DNA from: Streptomyces shenzhenensis
GTDB taxonomy: Bacteria; Actinomycetota; Actinomycetes; Streptomycetales; Streptomycetaceae
DNA: 64,000 nt
Assembly (NCBI RefSeq): GCF_021462265.1
Contig: NZ_JAJONF010000009.1
Span: forward strand, 183,026-247,025
Reading direction: 5' to 3'
A program made the position numbers and the translations under genes. This document shows, piece after piece, positions 34,760 to 44,199 of the stretch. Each line of letters begins with the position of its first letter. Within the stretch, counting starts at the first letter, position 1. Under the pieces are notes generated by a model. That model was given only the letters and a program-made list of their open reading frames with translations, had not been told where the DNA came from and did not search any database.

Positions 34760-35065
34760 ATGCGCTACAAGCTCACGTTCGTCGTCGGGCTCGCTCTCGG
34801 TTACGTGCTCGGCACGCGGGCCGGACGAGAGCGCTACGAACAGCTGAAGAAGTCGGCCCGCCAGGTCGCCCAGAACCCGGCCGTCCGCAACACCGCCGAG
34901 ACCGCCGCCCAGCAGGGCCGCGTCTACGCCGGCCGGGCCTTCCACACGGTGAGCGAGAAGGTCGGCGACCGCATGCCCGACTCGGTCACGGCCCGGGTCC
35001 GCTCCCTGCGCGACCGCAGCCCGAACGGCGCGGCCGAGGACGACTGGGGCACGAGCAACACCTGA
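34760..35065 (+). CDS. Small YtxH-like membrane-anchored protein
   Basis: 101 residues. One N-terminal hydrophobic helix (LTFVVGLALGYVLGTRAGRER, residues ~4-18) followed by an amphipathic, charged helical region (YEQLKKSARQVAQNPAVRNT) and a polar tail. The glycine-zipper-like start and helix are typical of YtxH-domain proteins of Gram-positives. GGAAGG sits nine bases before ATG 34760; a GTG three codons earlier would leave no spacing. Function unknown. Confidence 0.8.
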   Translation: MRYKLTFVVGLALGYVLGTRAGRERYEQLKKSARQVAQNPAVRNTAETAAQQGRVYAGRAFHTVSEKVGDRMPDSVTARVRSLRDRSPNGAAEDDWGTSNT

Positions 35066-35100
35066 CGATCGCCTCCCGGTTCCGGCACGCCCACCCGCGA

Positions 35101-35176
35101 CCCCGGGGGGCCCGGGGCCGTATCGCTTCGCGGCTCCGCCGCGTGGGCGCGACCAGCCCCGACGCCCCGCGCCCGG
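35101..35176. repeat. Dispersed GC-rich intergenic repeat, copy 1
   Basis: Contains a 31-base block (35130-35160, ending GCGCGACCAGCCCC) identical to 44128-44158, including the small dyad GCGGCTCCGCCGC. Belongs to the palindrome-rich intergenic family recurring at 40714, 44128 and 47023 in this window. Confidence 0.75.
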
Positions 35177-35242
35177 GGCGGCCCTCACCCCAATGGCGCC
35201 CGTCGGCCGAACCACAGCGGAGCGTGCGGCAGAATTTCGGTC

Positions 35243-36697
35243 ATGGGGATAGTCGCCGGGTTGGACAGCTCACCGGATTTCACGCGCATCGTGGTCTGCG
35301 ACACGGACACGGGCGCGGTGCTCCGCCAGGGATACGCACCGCACCCGGTCGACACGCCGGACGGCGCGGCGCGCCCCAGTGACGTCGACCCGCAGGCCTG
35401 GCTGCTCTCCCTCGGCGAGGCCGCCGGCGGCGGGCTCCTGGAGGGTGTGCAGGCCATCGGCGTCTCCGCACAGCAGAACGCGCTGATTCCGCTGGACGCC
35501 CAGGGCAACACCGTCCGCCCGGCGATGGTCGGCGGCGACAAGCGCTCCCAGGTCTCGGCCGCCGATCTCATCGACGCGCTCGGCGGGCGGGAGGCCTGGG
35601 CACGGGCGGTCGGGTCGGTGCCGCAGGCCGCGCACCCCGTCACCAAGCTGCGCTGGCTGGCGAAGACCGAGCCGGAGAACGCCCGGCGCACCGCCGTACT
35701 GTTGCAGGCCCACGACTGGCTGGTGTGGCAGTTGCTCGGGCGCCCGGTCAGGAGGACCACCGACCGGGGCGGGGCCTCCGGGACCGGGTACTGGTCCGCC
35801 GCCACCGGCGCCTACCGGCCCGACCTCGTCGAACTCGCCCTGGGGCACCAGACGATGCTGCCCGAGGTGATCGGGCCGTCCGACGCGGCCGGTACGACCC
35901 CGGAGGGGCTGCTGATCTCCGCGGGGACCGGCGAGACCATGGCCGCCGCCTTCGGGCTGGGGCTCGGGTTCGGGGACGCCGTGGTCTCCCTCGGCGCCTC
36001 GGGGTCGGTGATGGCCGTGCACCCGGAGGCGCTCGCCGACACCTCCGGAATGATCACCTCGCTCGCCGACGCCACCGGCATGCACCTGCCGGTCGTCACC
36101 ACCCTCAACGCCGTACGGGCCCTGCGCGGCACCGCGGAACTGCTCGGGCTGTCCGATCTGGAGGCGCTGTCCGACCTGGCGATGAAGTCGACGCCGGGGT
36201 CCCACGGGCTGGTCATGCTGCCGTACCTGGAAGGCGAGCGGACGCCGAACCTGCCGCACACCGCCGGGACGCTGTCCGGGCTGCGCCGGGAGTCGATGCG
36301 GGCCGAGCATCTGGCGCGGGCGTCCTTCGAGGGCATGCTGTGCGGGCTCGCCGACGCGCTGGACGTGCTGCGCGGCCGGGGTGTCGAGGTGCGGCGGATC
36401 TTCCTGCTGGGGAAGGCCGCGGAGCTGCCGGCCGTGCAGGCGGCGGCGCCGATGCTGTTCGGCGCGCAGGTCGTCGTACCGCAGCCGGCGGACTACGCGG
36501 CGATGGGGGCCGCGCGGCAGGCGGCCTGGGCGCTCGGGGTCTCGCAGGGGACGCTGGACCCGCGTACCCCGCCGGTGTGGCAGGGCGCGGCGGCGCAGGT
36601 GCTGGAGCCCGGGGACGAGCTGGCGGTCGGGCAGGCGGTGCGGCAGCAGTACATCTCGGTACGGGAGCAGACCCATCCAGGGGCGTTCAGGGCGTAA
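35243..36697 (+). CDS. FGGY-family carbohydrate kinase (xylulokinase-like)
   Basis: 484 residues. N-terminal ribonuclease H-like fold with GLDSSPDFTRIVV (the usual D-x-G-T/S-x-S phosphate loop) and GVSAQQNALIPLD. The linker KLRWLAKTEPE and the C-terminal lobe ISAGTGETMAAAF, SLGASGSVMAV and MLPYLEGERTPNLP are typical of xylulokinase-like members. ATP-dependent phosphorylation of a sugar or polyol is predicted; the substrate is unknown. A single gene, with an ABC exporter pair downstream in the same direction after a 174-base gap. Confidence 0.9.
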   Translation: MGIVAGLDSSPDFTRIVVCDTDTGAVLRQGYAPHPVDTPDGAARPSDVDPQAWLLSLGEAAGGGLLEGVQAIGVSAQQNALIPLDAQGNTVRPAMVGGDKRSQVSAADLIDALGGREAWARAVGSVPQAAHPVTKLRWLAKTEPENARRTAVLLQAHDWLVWQLLGRPVRRTTDRGGASGTGYWSAATGAYRPDLVELALGHQTMLPEVIGPSDAAGTTPEGLLISAGTGETMAAAFGLGLGFGDAVVSLGASGSVMAVHPEALADTSGMITSLADATGMHLPVVTTLNAVRALRGTAELLGLSDLEALSDLAMKSTPGSHGLVMLPYLEGERTPNLPHTAGTLSGLRRESMRAEHLARASFEGMLCGLADALDVLRGRGVEVRRIFLLGKAAELPAVQAAAPMLFGAQVVVPQPADYAAMGAARQAAWALGVSQGTLDPRTPPVWQGAAAQVLEPGDELAVGQAVRQQYISVREQTHPGAFRA

Positions 36698-36871
36698 CCG
36701 CCGCGAAACGCACGCCCGCGTGCCTCCGCGCGTGTCCGGGTGCGTCCGCTGTCGGGTTAATCGGTTGAGGTAACGCGGGTGGAGTGTCGGACGATAGGGG
36801 CCTAGGGCAAGCGGCCCCGCCTTTCCGGGGCCAGCGAACCCGCCCCCACCGCCGACTCCGAGAGACGTAGC

Positions 36872-38605
36872 GTGCTCATACGACTTCTGCGGACCTATCT
36901 CAGGCCCTACAGGAAACCCATCTCCATCCTGGTGCTGCTGCAGTTCCTGCAGACGTGCGCCACTCTCTACCTGCCCACGCTCAACGCGCACATCATCGAC
37001 AACGGCGTCGTGAAGGGTGACACGGATTACATCCTGTCCTTCGGCGCCCTGATGATCGGCATCTCGCTCGCACAGGTGGTGTGCAACGTCGGTGCCGTCT
37101 ACTACGGCGCCAGGACCGCGTCCGCGCTCGGCCGGGACGTGCGTGCCGCGGTCTTCGACCGGGTGCAGTCCTTCTCCTCGCGTGAGGTAGGTCACTTCGG
37201 AGCACCCTCGCTCATCACTCGTACGACCAACGACGTACAGCAGGTCCAGATGCTGGTCCTGATGGCGTTCACCCTGATGGCGTCGGCGCCCATCATGTGC
37301 GTCGGCGGCATCGTGCTCGCCCTCGGCCTGGACGTTCCGCTGTCCGGGGTACTGGTCGCCGTCGTACCCGTGCTCGGCATCTCGGTGACCCTGATCGTGC
37401 GGCGGCTGCGCCCGCTGTTCCGGGCCATGCAGGTGCGGCTCGACACCGTGAACCGGGTGCTGCGCGAGCAGATCACCGGCAACCGGGTGATCCGCGCGTT
37501 CGTCCGCGACGAGTACGAGCAGGGCCGGTTCGGGAAGGCCAACAGGGACCTGACCGAGATGCAGCTGGCCACCGGCAACATGCTCGCGCTGATGTTCCCG
37601 ATCGTCATGACGACGGTGAACGTCTCCTCGATCGCGGTGGTGTGGTTCGGTGCCCACCGCATCGACAGCGGCCAGATGGCGATCGGTGACCTGACGGCGT
37701 TCCTCGCCTACCTCATGCAGATCGTGATGTCCGTGATGATGGCCACGTTCATGTTCATGATGGTGCCGCGCGCGGAGGTCTGCGCCGAGCGCATCGAGGA
37801 GGTACTGGACACCGACTCCAGTGTCGTCCCGCCGCTCGCGCCGGTCACCGAGCTGCGCCGGCACGGCCATCTGGAGGTCCGCGCCGCCGGGTTCTGCTAT
37901 CCGGGGGCCGAGGAGCCGGTGCTCAAGGCCGTCGACCTGGTGGCCCGGCCCGGTGAGGTGACCGCCGTGATCGGCTCCACCGGCAGCGGCAAGTCCACCC
38001 TGCTCGGCCTGGTGGCGCGCCTCTTCGACACCACGGACGGCTCTGTCCTCGTGGACGGGGAGGACGTCTCGGGTCTCGACCCGAAGCTGCTCGCGAAGAC
38101 CGTCGGGCTGGTCCCGCAGAAGCCGTACCTGTTCGCCGGCACCGTGGCGACCAACCTGCGCTACGGCAATCCGGACGCCACCGACGAGGAGCTCTGGCGC
38201 GCGCTGGAGGTGGCGCAGGCCAAGGGCTTCGTCAGCAATCTGGAGGGCGGGCTGAACGCGCCCATCGCCCAGGGCGGTACGAACGTGTCCGGCGGCCAGC
38301 GCCAGCGCCTGGCCATCGCCCGTACGCTGGTGCAGCGCCCGGAGATCTACCTCTTCGACGACTCCTTCTCCGCCCTCGACTACGCGACCGACGCCGCCCT
38401 GCGCGCCGCGCTCGCCGAGGAGACAGCCGAGGCGACCGTCGTCATCGTCGCCCAGCGGGTGGCGACCATCAGAGACGCCGACCGGATCGTCGTCCTCGAC
38501 GAGGGACGCGTCGTCGGCACCGGCCGCCACCACGAACTCATGGCCGGCAACGACACCTACCGGGAGATCGTGCTCTCCCAGCTGACGGAAGCGGAGGCTG
38601 CCTGA
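36872..38605 (+). CDS. ABC exporter half-transporter (permease-ATPase), first of a pair
   Basis: 577 residues from GTG at 36872. Six transmembrane helices within ~15-300, then an ATPase with Walker A GSTGSGKSTLL, signature TNVSGGQRQRLAIART and Walker B EIYLFDDSFSALD; the Asp-Ser in place of Glu after Walker B (FDDSFSALD) implies a degenerate catalytic site, typical of one member of a heterodimer. Its stop overlaps the next gene's ATG (TGATG), so the two are coupled and form a heterodimeric exporter like BmrCD or TM287/288. Confidence 0.93.
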   Translation: MLIRLLRTYLRPYRKPISILVLLQFLQTCATLYLPTLNAHIIDNGVVKGDTDYILSFGALMIGISLAQVVCNVGAVYYGARTASALGRDVRAAVFDRVQSFSSREVGHFGAPSLITRTTNDVQQVQMLVLMAFTLMASAPIMCVGGIVLALGLDVPLSGVLVAVVPVLGISVTLIVRRLRPLFRAMQVRLDTVNRVLREQITGNRVIRAFVRDEYEQGRFGKANRDLTEMQLATGNMLALMFPIVMTTVNVSSIAVVWFGAHRIDSGQMAIGDLTAFLAYLMQIVMSVMMATFMFMMVPRAEVCAERIEEVLDTDSSVVPPLAPVTELRRHGHLEVRAAGFCYPGAEEPVLKAVDLVARPGEVTAVIGSTGSGKSTLLGLVARLFDTTDGSVLVDGEDVSGLDPKLLAKTVGLVPQKPYLFAGTVATNLRYGNPDATDEELWRALEVAQAKGFVSNLEGGLNAPIAQGGTNVSGGQRQRLAIARTLVQRPEIYLFDDSFSALDYATDAALRAALAEETAEATVVIVAQRVATIRDADRIVVLDEGRVVGTGRHHELMAGNDTYREIVLSQLTEAEAA

Positions 38606-40533
38606 TGGCCGGGCCCATGGGACGCATGATGGCCGGGGGCGGCCCCGACCAGCGCTCGATGGACTTCAAGAACTCGGGCAAACGGCTCCTCGCCCGGTTC
38701 GGACCCGAACAGTTCACGATCTACGCGCTGCTGTTCTGCGTGGTCGCGAGCGTCACCCTCAGCGTGATCGGCCCCAAGATCCTCGGCCGGGCCACCGACC
38801 TGGTCTTCGCCGGTGTCATCGGCAAGCAGATGCCCGCCGGGACCACCAAGGACCAGGTGCTGGCGGGCATGCGCGAGCGGGGCCAGGGCACCGTCGCCGA
38901 CATGCTGAAGAGCACCGACTTCACGCCGGGCAAGGGCATCGACTTCGACCAGGTCGGACACGTCCTGCTCTTCGCCCTCTGCACGTACCTGGCCGCCGGC
39001 CTCCTGATGGCGGTGGCGACCCGGCTCGTCAACCGGTCCGTCAACCGCACGATGTACCGGCTGCGCGAGGACGTCCAGGGGAAGCTGTCCCGGCTGCCGC
39101 TCTCCTACTTCGACAAGCGGCAGCGCGGGGAGGTGCTCTCCCGCGCCACCAACGACATCGACAACATCGGCCAGACGCTCCAGCAGTCGATGGGCCAGCT
39201 CATCAACTCGGTGCTCACCATCATCGGCGTGCTCGCGGTGATGTTCTGGGTCTCCTGGCTCCTGGCGCTGGTGGCCCTGGTCACCGTGCCGCTGTCCTTC
39301 CTGGTCGCCACCCGGATCGGCAAGCGCTCGCAGCCGCACTTCGTGCAGCAGTGGCGCTCCACCGGCAAGCTGAACGCGCACGTCGAGGAGATGTACACCG
39401 GGCACACCCTGGTGAAGGTGTTCGGCCGTCAGGACGAGTCGGCGCAGCAGTTCGCCGAGCAGAACGACGCGCTGTACGAGGCCGGGTTCAAGGCGCAGTT
39501 CAACAGCGGCGTGATGCAGCCGCTGATGATGTTCGTGTCGAACCTGAACTACGTGCTGGTGGCCGTGGTCGGCGGCCTGCGGGTCGCCTCCGGCGCGCTG
39601 TCCATCGGTGACGTCCAGGCCTTCATCCAGTACTCCCGGCAGTTCTCGATGCCGCTGACCCAGGTCGCCTCCATGGCCAACCTGGTGCAGTCCGGTGTCG
39701 CCTCCGCCGAGCGGATCTTCGAACTCCTCGACGCGGAGGAGCAGGGGGCGGACCCGGTGCAGGGCGAGCGGCCCGCCGAACTGCGCGGGCGGGTGGCCCT
39801 GGAGCACGTCTCCTTCCGCTACGACCCGGACAAGCCGCTCATCGAGGACCTCTCCCTGACGGTGGACCCCGGCCACACGGTCGCGATCGTCGGCCCGACG
39901 GGCGCCGGCAAGACCACGCTGGTCAACCTCCTCATGCGGTTCTACGAGGTCTCCGGCGGGCGGATCACCCTCGACGGCGTCGACATCACCCGCATGTCCC
40001 GGGACGAACTCCGCGCCGGGATCGGCATGGTGCTCCAGGACACCTGGCTGTTCGGCGGCTCGATCGCGGAGAACATCGCGTACGGCTCCGCGCGCGAGGT
40101 CACCCGGGGCGAGATCGAGGAGGCGGCGCGGGCGGCCCACGCCGACCGGTTCATCCGGACCCTGCCCGACGGCTACGACACCGTCATCGACGACGAGGGC
40201 ACGGGCGTCAGCGCGGGCGAGAAACAGCTCATCACGATCGCGCGGGCGTTCCTGTCCGACCCCACGATCCTCGTCCTCGACGAGGCGACGTCGTCGGTCG
40301 ACACCCGCACCGAGGTGCTGATCCAGAAGGCGATGGCCAAACTGGCCGACGGGCGCACGTCGTTCGTGATCGCGCACCGGCTGTCGACGATCCGCGACGC
40401 CGACACCATCCTGGTGATGGAGAACGGCTCGATCGTGGAACAGGGCGCGCACACGGAGCTGCTGGCGGCGGACGGCGCGTACGCGCGTCTGTACAAGGCG
40501 CAGTTCGCCCAGGCGGTGGCCGAGGTGGACTGA
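38605..40533 (+). CDS. ABC exporter half-transporter, second of a pair
   Basis: 642 residues. A ~60-residue extra N-terminal cytoplasmic part and an extracellular insertion between TM1 and TM2 (FAGVIGKQMPAGTTKDQVLA) are common in this partner. The ATPase has Walker A GPTGAGKTTLV, Walker B ILVLDEATSSVD with the catalytic Glu intact, and a signature that reads TGVSAGEKQLITIARAF. It therefore supplies the competent catalytic site, complementing the degenerate site of the first half. Substrate unknown; lipid or drug export is usual. Confidence 0.93.
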   Translation: MAGPMGRMMAGGGPDQRSMDFKNSGKRLLARFGPEQFTIYALLFCVVASVTLSVIGPKILGRATDLVFAGVIGKQMPAGTTKDQVLAGMRERGQGTVADMLKSTDFTPGKGIDFDQVGHVLLFALCTYLAAGLLMAVATRLVNRSVNRTMYRLREDVQGKLSRLPLSYFDKRQRGEVLSRATNDIDNIGQTLQQSMGQLINSVLTIIGVLAVMFWVSWLLALVALVTVPLSFLVATRIGKRSQPHFVQQWRSTGKLNAHVEEMYTGHTLVKVFGRQDESAQQFAEQNDALYEAGFKAQFNSGVMQPLMMFVSNLNYVLVAVVGGLRVASGALSIGDVQAFIQYSRQFSMPLTQVASMANLVQSGVASAERIFELLDAEEQGADPVQGERPAELRGRVALEHVSFRYDPDKPLIEDLSLTVDPGHTVAIVGPTGAGKTTLVNLLMRFYEVSGGRITLDGVDITRMSRDELRAGIGMVLQDTWLFGGSIAENIAYGSAREVTRGEIEEAARAAHADRFIRTLPDGYDTVIDDEGTGVSAGEKQLITIARAFLSDPTILVLDEATSSVDTRTEVLIQKAMAKLADGRTSFVIAHRLSTIRDADTILVMENGSIVEQGAHTELLAADGAYARLYKAQFAQAVAEVD

Positions 40534-40594
40534 GCAGTGCACGACGTCGCCGGCGCGGGTGGGTGGGTTTCACTCGCCCGCGTTGGCGGGGTGC

Positions 40595-40755
40595 CGCCCG
40601 CGCCCACCCTCCCCCACGCTCGGCTTCGCTCGCGCGGGGGGACCCCCATCGCCCTGGGGGCACCTCCCAGGCCCTTAAGGCACTGGGGGAGGCACGACTG
40701 CCCGCGGCTGAGAAGCCCCGTAAGGGGCGCGGGGAACTGCGCGACCAGCCCCCAC
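40595..40755. repeat. Dispersed GC-rich intergenic repeat, copy 2 (compound)
   Basis: Nested hairpins: CTCCCCCACGCTCG with the CGCGCGGGGGG side at ~40610-40645, then the block GGGGCGCGGGGAACTGCGCG at 40724-40743 followed by ACCAGCCCCC. Same modules recur at 47023 and 48748. Lies between convergent ABC and sigma genes and may end transcription of both. Confidence 0.75.
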
Positions 40756-40771
40756 GCACCCGCACCCGGCA

Positions 40772-41869
40772 TCAGTCCAGATAACCCCTCAGCTGATCCG
40801 CAAAAGCATGGTCCCGCAGCTTGTTCAAGGTCTTGGACTCGATCTGCCGGATCCGCTCCCGCGTCACCCCGAAGATCCGCCCTATCTCCTCCAGCGTCCG
40901 GGGCCGCCCGTCGGCCAGGCCGTACCGCAGCTGGACGACCTTCCGCTCCCGCTCCCCGAGCGTCGACAGCACCGCCTCGAGGTGCTCCCGCAGCAGCAGG
41001 AACGCCGCCGACTCGGCCGGGCTCGCCGCGTCGCCGTCCTCGATGAGGTCGCCGAGGGCGACGTCGTCCTCCTCGCCCACCGGGGCGTGCAGGGACACCG
41101 GCTCCTGCGCCAGCCGCAGCACCTCCCCCACCCGCTCCGGCGCCAGATCCAGGTGCGCGGCGACCTCGTCGGCCGTCGGCTCGTAGCCCCGCTCCTGGAG
41201 CATCCGGCGCTGGACGCGGACGACCCGGTTGATCAGCTCCACCACGTGCACGGGGACGCGGATGGTGCGGGCCTGGTCGGCGAGGGCCCGGGACATGGCC
41301 TGGCGGATCCACCAGGTCGCGTACGTGGAGAACTTGTAGCCGCGGGCGTAGTCGAACTTCTCGACGGCGCGGATCAGGCCGAGGTTTCCCTCCTGGACCA
41401 GGTCGAGCATGGTCAGGCCGCGCCCGACGTACCGTTTCGCGACCGACACCACCAGCCGCAGGTTCGCCTCGATGAGGCGGCGCTTGGCCATACGGCCCAT
41501 GACGACCAGCCGGTCCAGGTCCAGCGCCAGCTCGCTGTCGAGGTCGGGGGTGCTGCCCAGCTTCTCCTCGGCGAACAGACCGGCCTCGACGCGGCGGGCG
41601 AGCTCGACCTCCTCGGCGGCGGTCAGCAGCGGGATGCGGCCGATCTCGCGCAGGTACTGGCGGAACAGGTCCGAGGAGGGGCCGCCGGTGTCCGCGCGGG
41701 CGGCGGCGGGCGGCTCGGGTCCGGGCTCGGGCTCCGGGTCGGGGGCGTCGGCCGCGAGTTCCTCCGCGGGCGGGTCCTCCGGCTCGGTCTCGGGGTGCAG
41801 CACGGCCCGGCTCTGCGGCGGTACGCCGGCACGGCCGCTGTCTGTCTGGGTCAGGGTCTGGGTCTGCAC
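40772..41869 (-). CDS. hrdA: RNA polymerase sigma factor of the sigma70/HrdA-HrdB group
   Basis: 365 residues from GTG at 41869 (GGAGG eight bases upstream). An acidic, Pro/Glu-rich N-terminus (~1-65) is followed by region 1.2 (LFRQYLREIGRIPLLTAAEE), region 2 (LVQEGNLGLIRAVEKFDYAR, then KFSTYATWWIRQAMSRALAD), region 3 and region 4.2 (GVTRERIRQIESKTLNKLR). Lacks the long region 1.1 of the principal sigma HrdB, so it is a group 2 factor. The symbol rests on my recollection that hrdA lies just downstream of dnaG in S. coelicolor. It would direct transcription from -35/-10 promoters, likely in stationary phase or stress. Confidence 0.85.
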   Translation of the reverse strand: MQTQTLTQTDSGRAGVPPQSRAVLHPETEPEDPPAEELAADAPDPEPEPGPEPPAAARADTGGPSSDLFRQYLREIGRIPLLTAAEEVELARRVEAGLFAEEKLGSTPDLDSELALDLDRLVVMGRMAKRRLIEANLRLVVSVAKRYVGRGLTMLDLVQEGNLGLIRAVEKFDYARGYKFSTYATWWIRQAMSRALADQARTIRVPVHVVELINRVVRVQRRMLQERGYEPTADEVAAHLDLAPERVGEVLRLAQEPVSLHAPVGEEDDVALGDLIEDGDAASPAESAAFLLLREHLEAVLSTLGERERKVVQLRYGLADGRPRTLEEIGRIFGVTRERIRQIESKTLNKLRDHAFADQLRGYLD

Positions 41870-42066
41870 GGGGCGACCTCCAGGATGATCGCTGCCAGGG
41901 GGTACGGCAGCGGTACTTCGGGGGCGGAGACGACGGCCTCGCCGCTGTCCGTCCCGTACGCGATGAGCGGAACGGCGGGGGTGTGGGACCCGTCCGGGAC
42001 GGGCCGGCCGCGCTCCGAGGACTCAGGCACCGCCCCCCAGTGTGGGGTAAGACACATCACCGCCAC
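41851..42066 (-). CDS. Possible small ORF overlapping the sigma gene start
   Basis: 71 codons (an internal ATG at 42057 gives MCLTPHWGAVPESSERG). It ends 19 bases inside the sigma gene, in another frame. No family recognised. It could be a leader peptide coupled to the sigma gene, or chance. Confidence 0.22.
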   Translation of the reverse strand: MAVMCLTPHWGAVPESSERGRPVPDGSHTPAVPLIAYGTDSGEAVVSAPEVPLPYPLAAIILEVAPCRPRP

Positions 42067-42134
42067 GAGGGGCGTGCGGTGACTTTTTGCGCCCGGTCCG
42101 TGACCGCGCGGTTACCCTGCCGGCCGGCCGTGGC

Positions 42135-44048
42135 TCACAGGGCGGCCGCGCCGTGCTCGCGCAGCGCCTGCCCGTACTGCTGGAGCACCCACAACTCGTT
42201 CTGCACGGAGGCGAGTTGAGCCGGGTCGCCGCCGCTGCCGAGGCGGGTGAGGGTGATCTGGATCTCGTGGATACGGCGGTCCACGGCCCGGCGGCGGACG
42301 GTCACGAGTTGCTCGCCGGCGTAGTTCTCGTCGACCGTGCGGCGCATGATCGCCTCGACGGCGAGCTCCGTGACCATCGCGCGGACGGCGTCGTCGGGCG
42401 CCGTCTCCCGGACCCGGACCAGGTACTCCTGGGGGTCCTGGACGCCGTACTCGGCGCCGCCCGCCTCCATGATGGTCCGGCGGACGGCCGCGTACGGCTC
42501 GGCGGTGAACTCGTCGATGCCGTACGCGTCGAAGGCCGGGGAGACCAGCTCGGGGCGCTGGAGTGCGAGTTTCAGCAGTTCGCGCTCGGTGGCGTAGACG
42601 GGGTTGCGGAGGTTGAGGGCGGGGCCGGAGACGGCGGGGCGGGCGGCGGTGTCGTACGACGGCTGCTGCGGGCCGCGTGCCGGACCGCCCGCCCCCCTGC
42701 CGCCGCCGCCCTTCTCCCGCGCCCAACGGGCCAGCTGGGCGACCCGCTTCACCACGAACTGGGTGTCGAGGATGCCGAGCATGCCGGCCAGTTCGACGGC
42801 GACCTCGTGCTGGGCGCCGCTGTTCTTGATCCGGGCGACGATCGGCGCCGCCTCGTCGAGAGCGGCCGCGCGGCCCGCCGGGGTGTCCAGGTCGTAGCGG
42901 GCGACGATCTGGCGGAGTGCGAACTCGAAGAGCGGGGTACGGGGTTCGGCCAGGTCGGCGACCGCCTCGTCGCCCTTCGCGAGGCGCAGATCGCAGGGGT
43001 CCATGCCGTCCGGCGCGATGGCGATGTACGTCTCGGCGGCGAACTTCTGGTCGTCCTCGAAGGCGCGCAGGGCCGCCTTCTGCCCGGCCGCGTCGCCGTC
43101 GAAGGTGAAGATCACGCGGGCCGAGCCGTTGTCCATCAGCAGCCGCCGCAGGATCTTGATGTGCTCACTGCCGAAGGCCGTGCCGCAGGTGGCGATCGCG
43201 GTCGTCACCCCCGCCAGGTGGCAGGCCATGACGTCGGTGTAGCCCTCGACCACGACCGCGCGGCTGGCCTTCGCGATGTGCTGCTTGGCGAGGTCGATGC
43301 CGTACAGGACCTGGGACTTCTTGTAGATCGCGGTGTCGGGCGTGTTGAGGTACTTGGGCCCGTTGTCGGCCTCGTAGAGCTTGCGGGCGCCGAAGCCGAC
43401 GACCTCGCCGCCGATGTCCCGGATCGGCCACATGAGACGGCCCCGGAACCGGTCGATGGGCCCGCGCCTGCCCTCCTGCGCGAGTCCGGAGAGCAGCAGC
43501 TCCTTGTCGGTGAAGCCCTGGCCGCGCAGGTAGCGGGTGAGGTGGTCCCAGCCCTGGGGGCTGTAGCCGACGCCGAAGTGGACGGCGGCGGCCTGGTCGA
43601 AGCCGCGCTCGGCGAGGAAGACCCGGCCGGTCTCGGCCTCGGGACTGGTGGCCAGCTGCTCCGCGTACCAGACGGCGGCGGTCTTGTGCGCCTCTACCAG
43701 GCGGATGCGCTCGCCGCGCTGGTGGGACGGGTTGTACCCGCCCTCCTCGTAACGCAGGGTGATACCGGCACGGGCGGCCAGCCGCTCGACCGCCTCCGAG
43801 AAGGAGAGGTGGTCCACCTTCATCACGAAGGTGAGGGTGTCGCCGCCCTCCTGGCAGCCGAAGCAGTGGAAGAGTCCCTTGCTCGGGCTGACCTGGAAGG
43901 ACGGCGACTTCTCGTCGTGGAACGGGCACAGGCCCTTCAGGTTGCCGCCGCCCGCGTTGCGCAACTGGAGGTACTCGGACACGACGGCGTCGATCGGGAC
44001 CGCGTCCCGTACCGCCTTCACATCCTCGTCATTGATCCGTCCAGCCAC
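42135..44048 (-). CDS. dnaG: DNA primase
   Basis: 637 residues. The N-terminal CHC2 zinc-binding domain shows CPFHDEKSPSFQVSP and LFHCFGCQEGG (residues ~40-65). The catalytic core includes the Toprim motif VVVEGYTDVMACHLAG with EGYTD, and FTFDGDAAGQKAALRAF. The C-terminal helicase-interaction domain ends the protein. It synthesises RNA primers at the replication fork. Upstream of, and in the same direction as, the sigma gene, echoing the primase/sigma linkage of the bacterial macromolecular-synthesis operon. Confidence 0.97.
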   Translation of the reverse strand: MAGRINDEDVKAVRDAVPIDAVVSEYLQLRNAGGGNLKGLCPFHDEKSPSFQVSPSKGLFHCFGCQEGGDTLTFVMKVDHLSFSEAVERLAARAGITLRYEEGGYNPSHQRGERIRLVEAHKTAAVWYAEQLATSPEAETGRVFLAERGFDQAAAVHFGVGYSPQGWDHLTRYLRGQGFTDKELLLSGLAQEGRRGPIDRFRGRLMWPIRDIGGEVVGFGARKLYEADNGPKYLNTPDTAIYKKSQVLYGIDLAKQHIAKASRAVVVEGYTDVMACHLAGVTTAIATCGTAFGSEHIKILRRLLMDNGSARVIFTFDGDAAGQKAALRAFEDDQKFAAETYIAIAPDGMDPCDLRLAKGDEAVADLAEPRTPLFEFALRQIVARYDLDTPAGRAAALDEAAPIVARIKNSGAQHEVAVELAGMLGILDTQFVVKRVAQLARWAREKGGGGRGAGGPARGPQQPSYDTAARPAVSGPALNLRNPVYATERELLKLALQRPELVSPAFDAYGIDEFTAEPYAAVRRTIMEAGGAEYGVQDPQEYLVRVRETAPDDAVRAMVTELAVEAIMRRTVDENYAGEQLVTVRRRAVDRRIHEIQITLTRLGSGGDPAQLASVQNELWVLQQYGQALREHGAAAL

Positions 44049-44127
44049 GGGTGAATTCTACGGGGGCGCGGTGACAACTCCGGCGAGCCGGAGCGCCCCT
44101 TCAGGGGCGCGGGGCTATGTCCGATAT

Positions 44128-44158
44128 GCGGCTCCGCCGCGTGGGCGCGACCAGCCCC
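44128..44158. repeat. Dispersed GC-rich intergenic repeat, copy 3
   Basis: 31 bases identical to 35130-35160, between dnaG and the reductase gene. The preceding 44095-44115 (CCCCTTCAGGGGCGCGGGGC) is the companion module seen in other copies. Confidence 0.8.
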
Positions 44159-44199
44159 GTACGGCCCGCACCCGCCCGACGACGAAAGCGGTACCCCCC

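Noticed and set aside
35270..38533. 1087-codon minus-strand open frame
   Set aside because: It mirrors the FGGY kinase and first ABC exporter genes, which have full motif sets.
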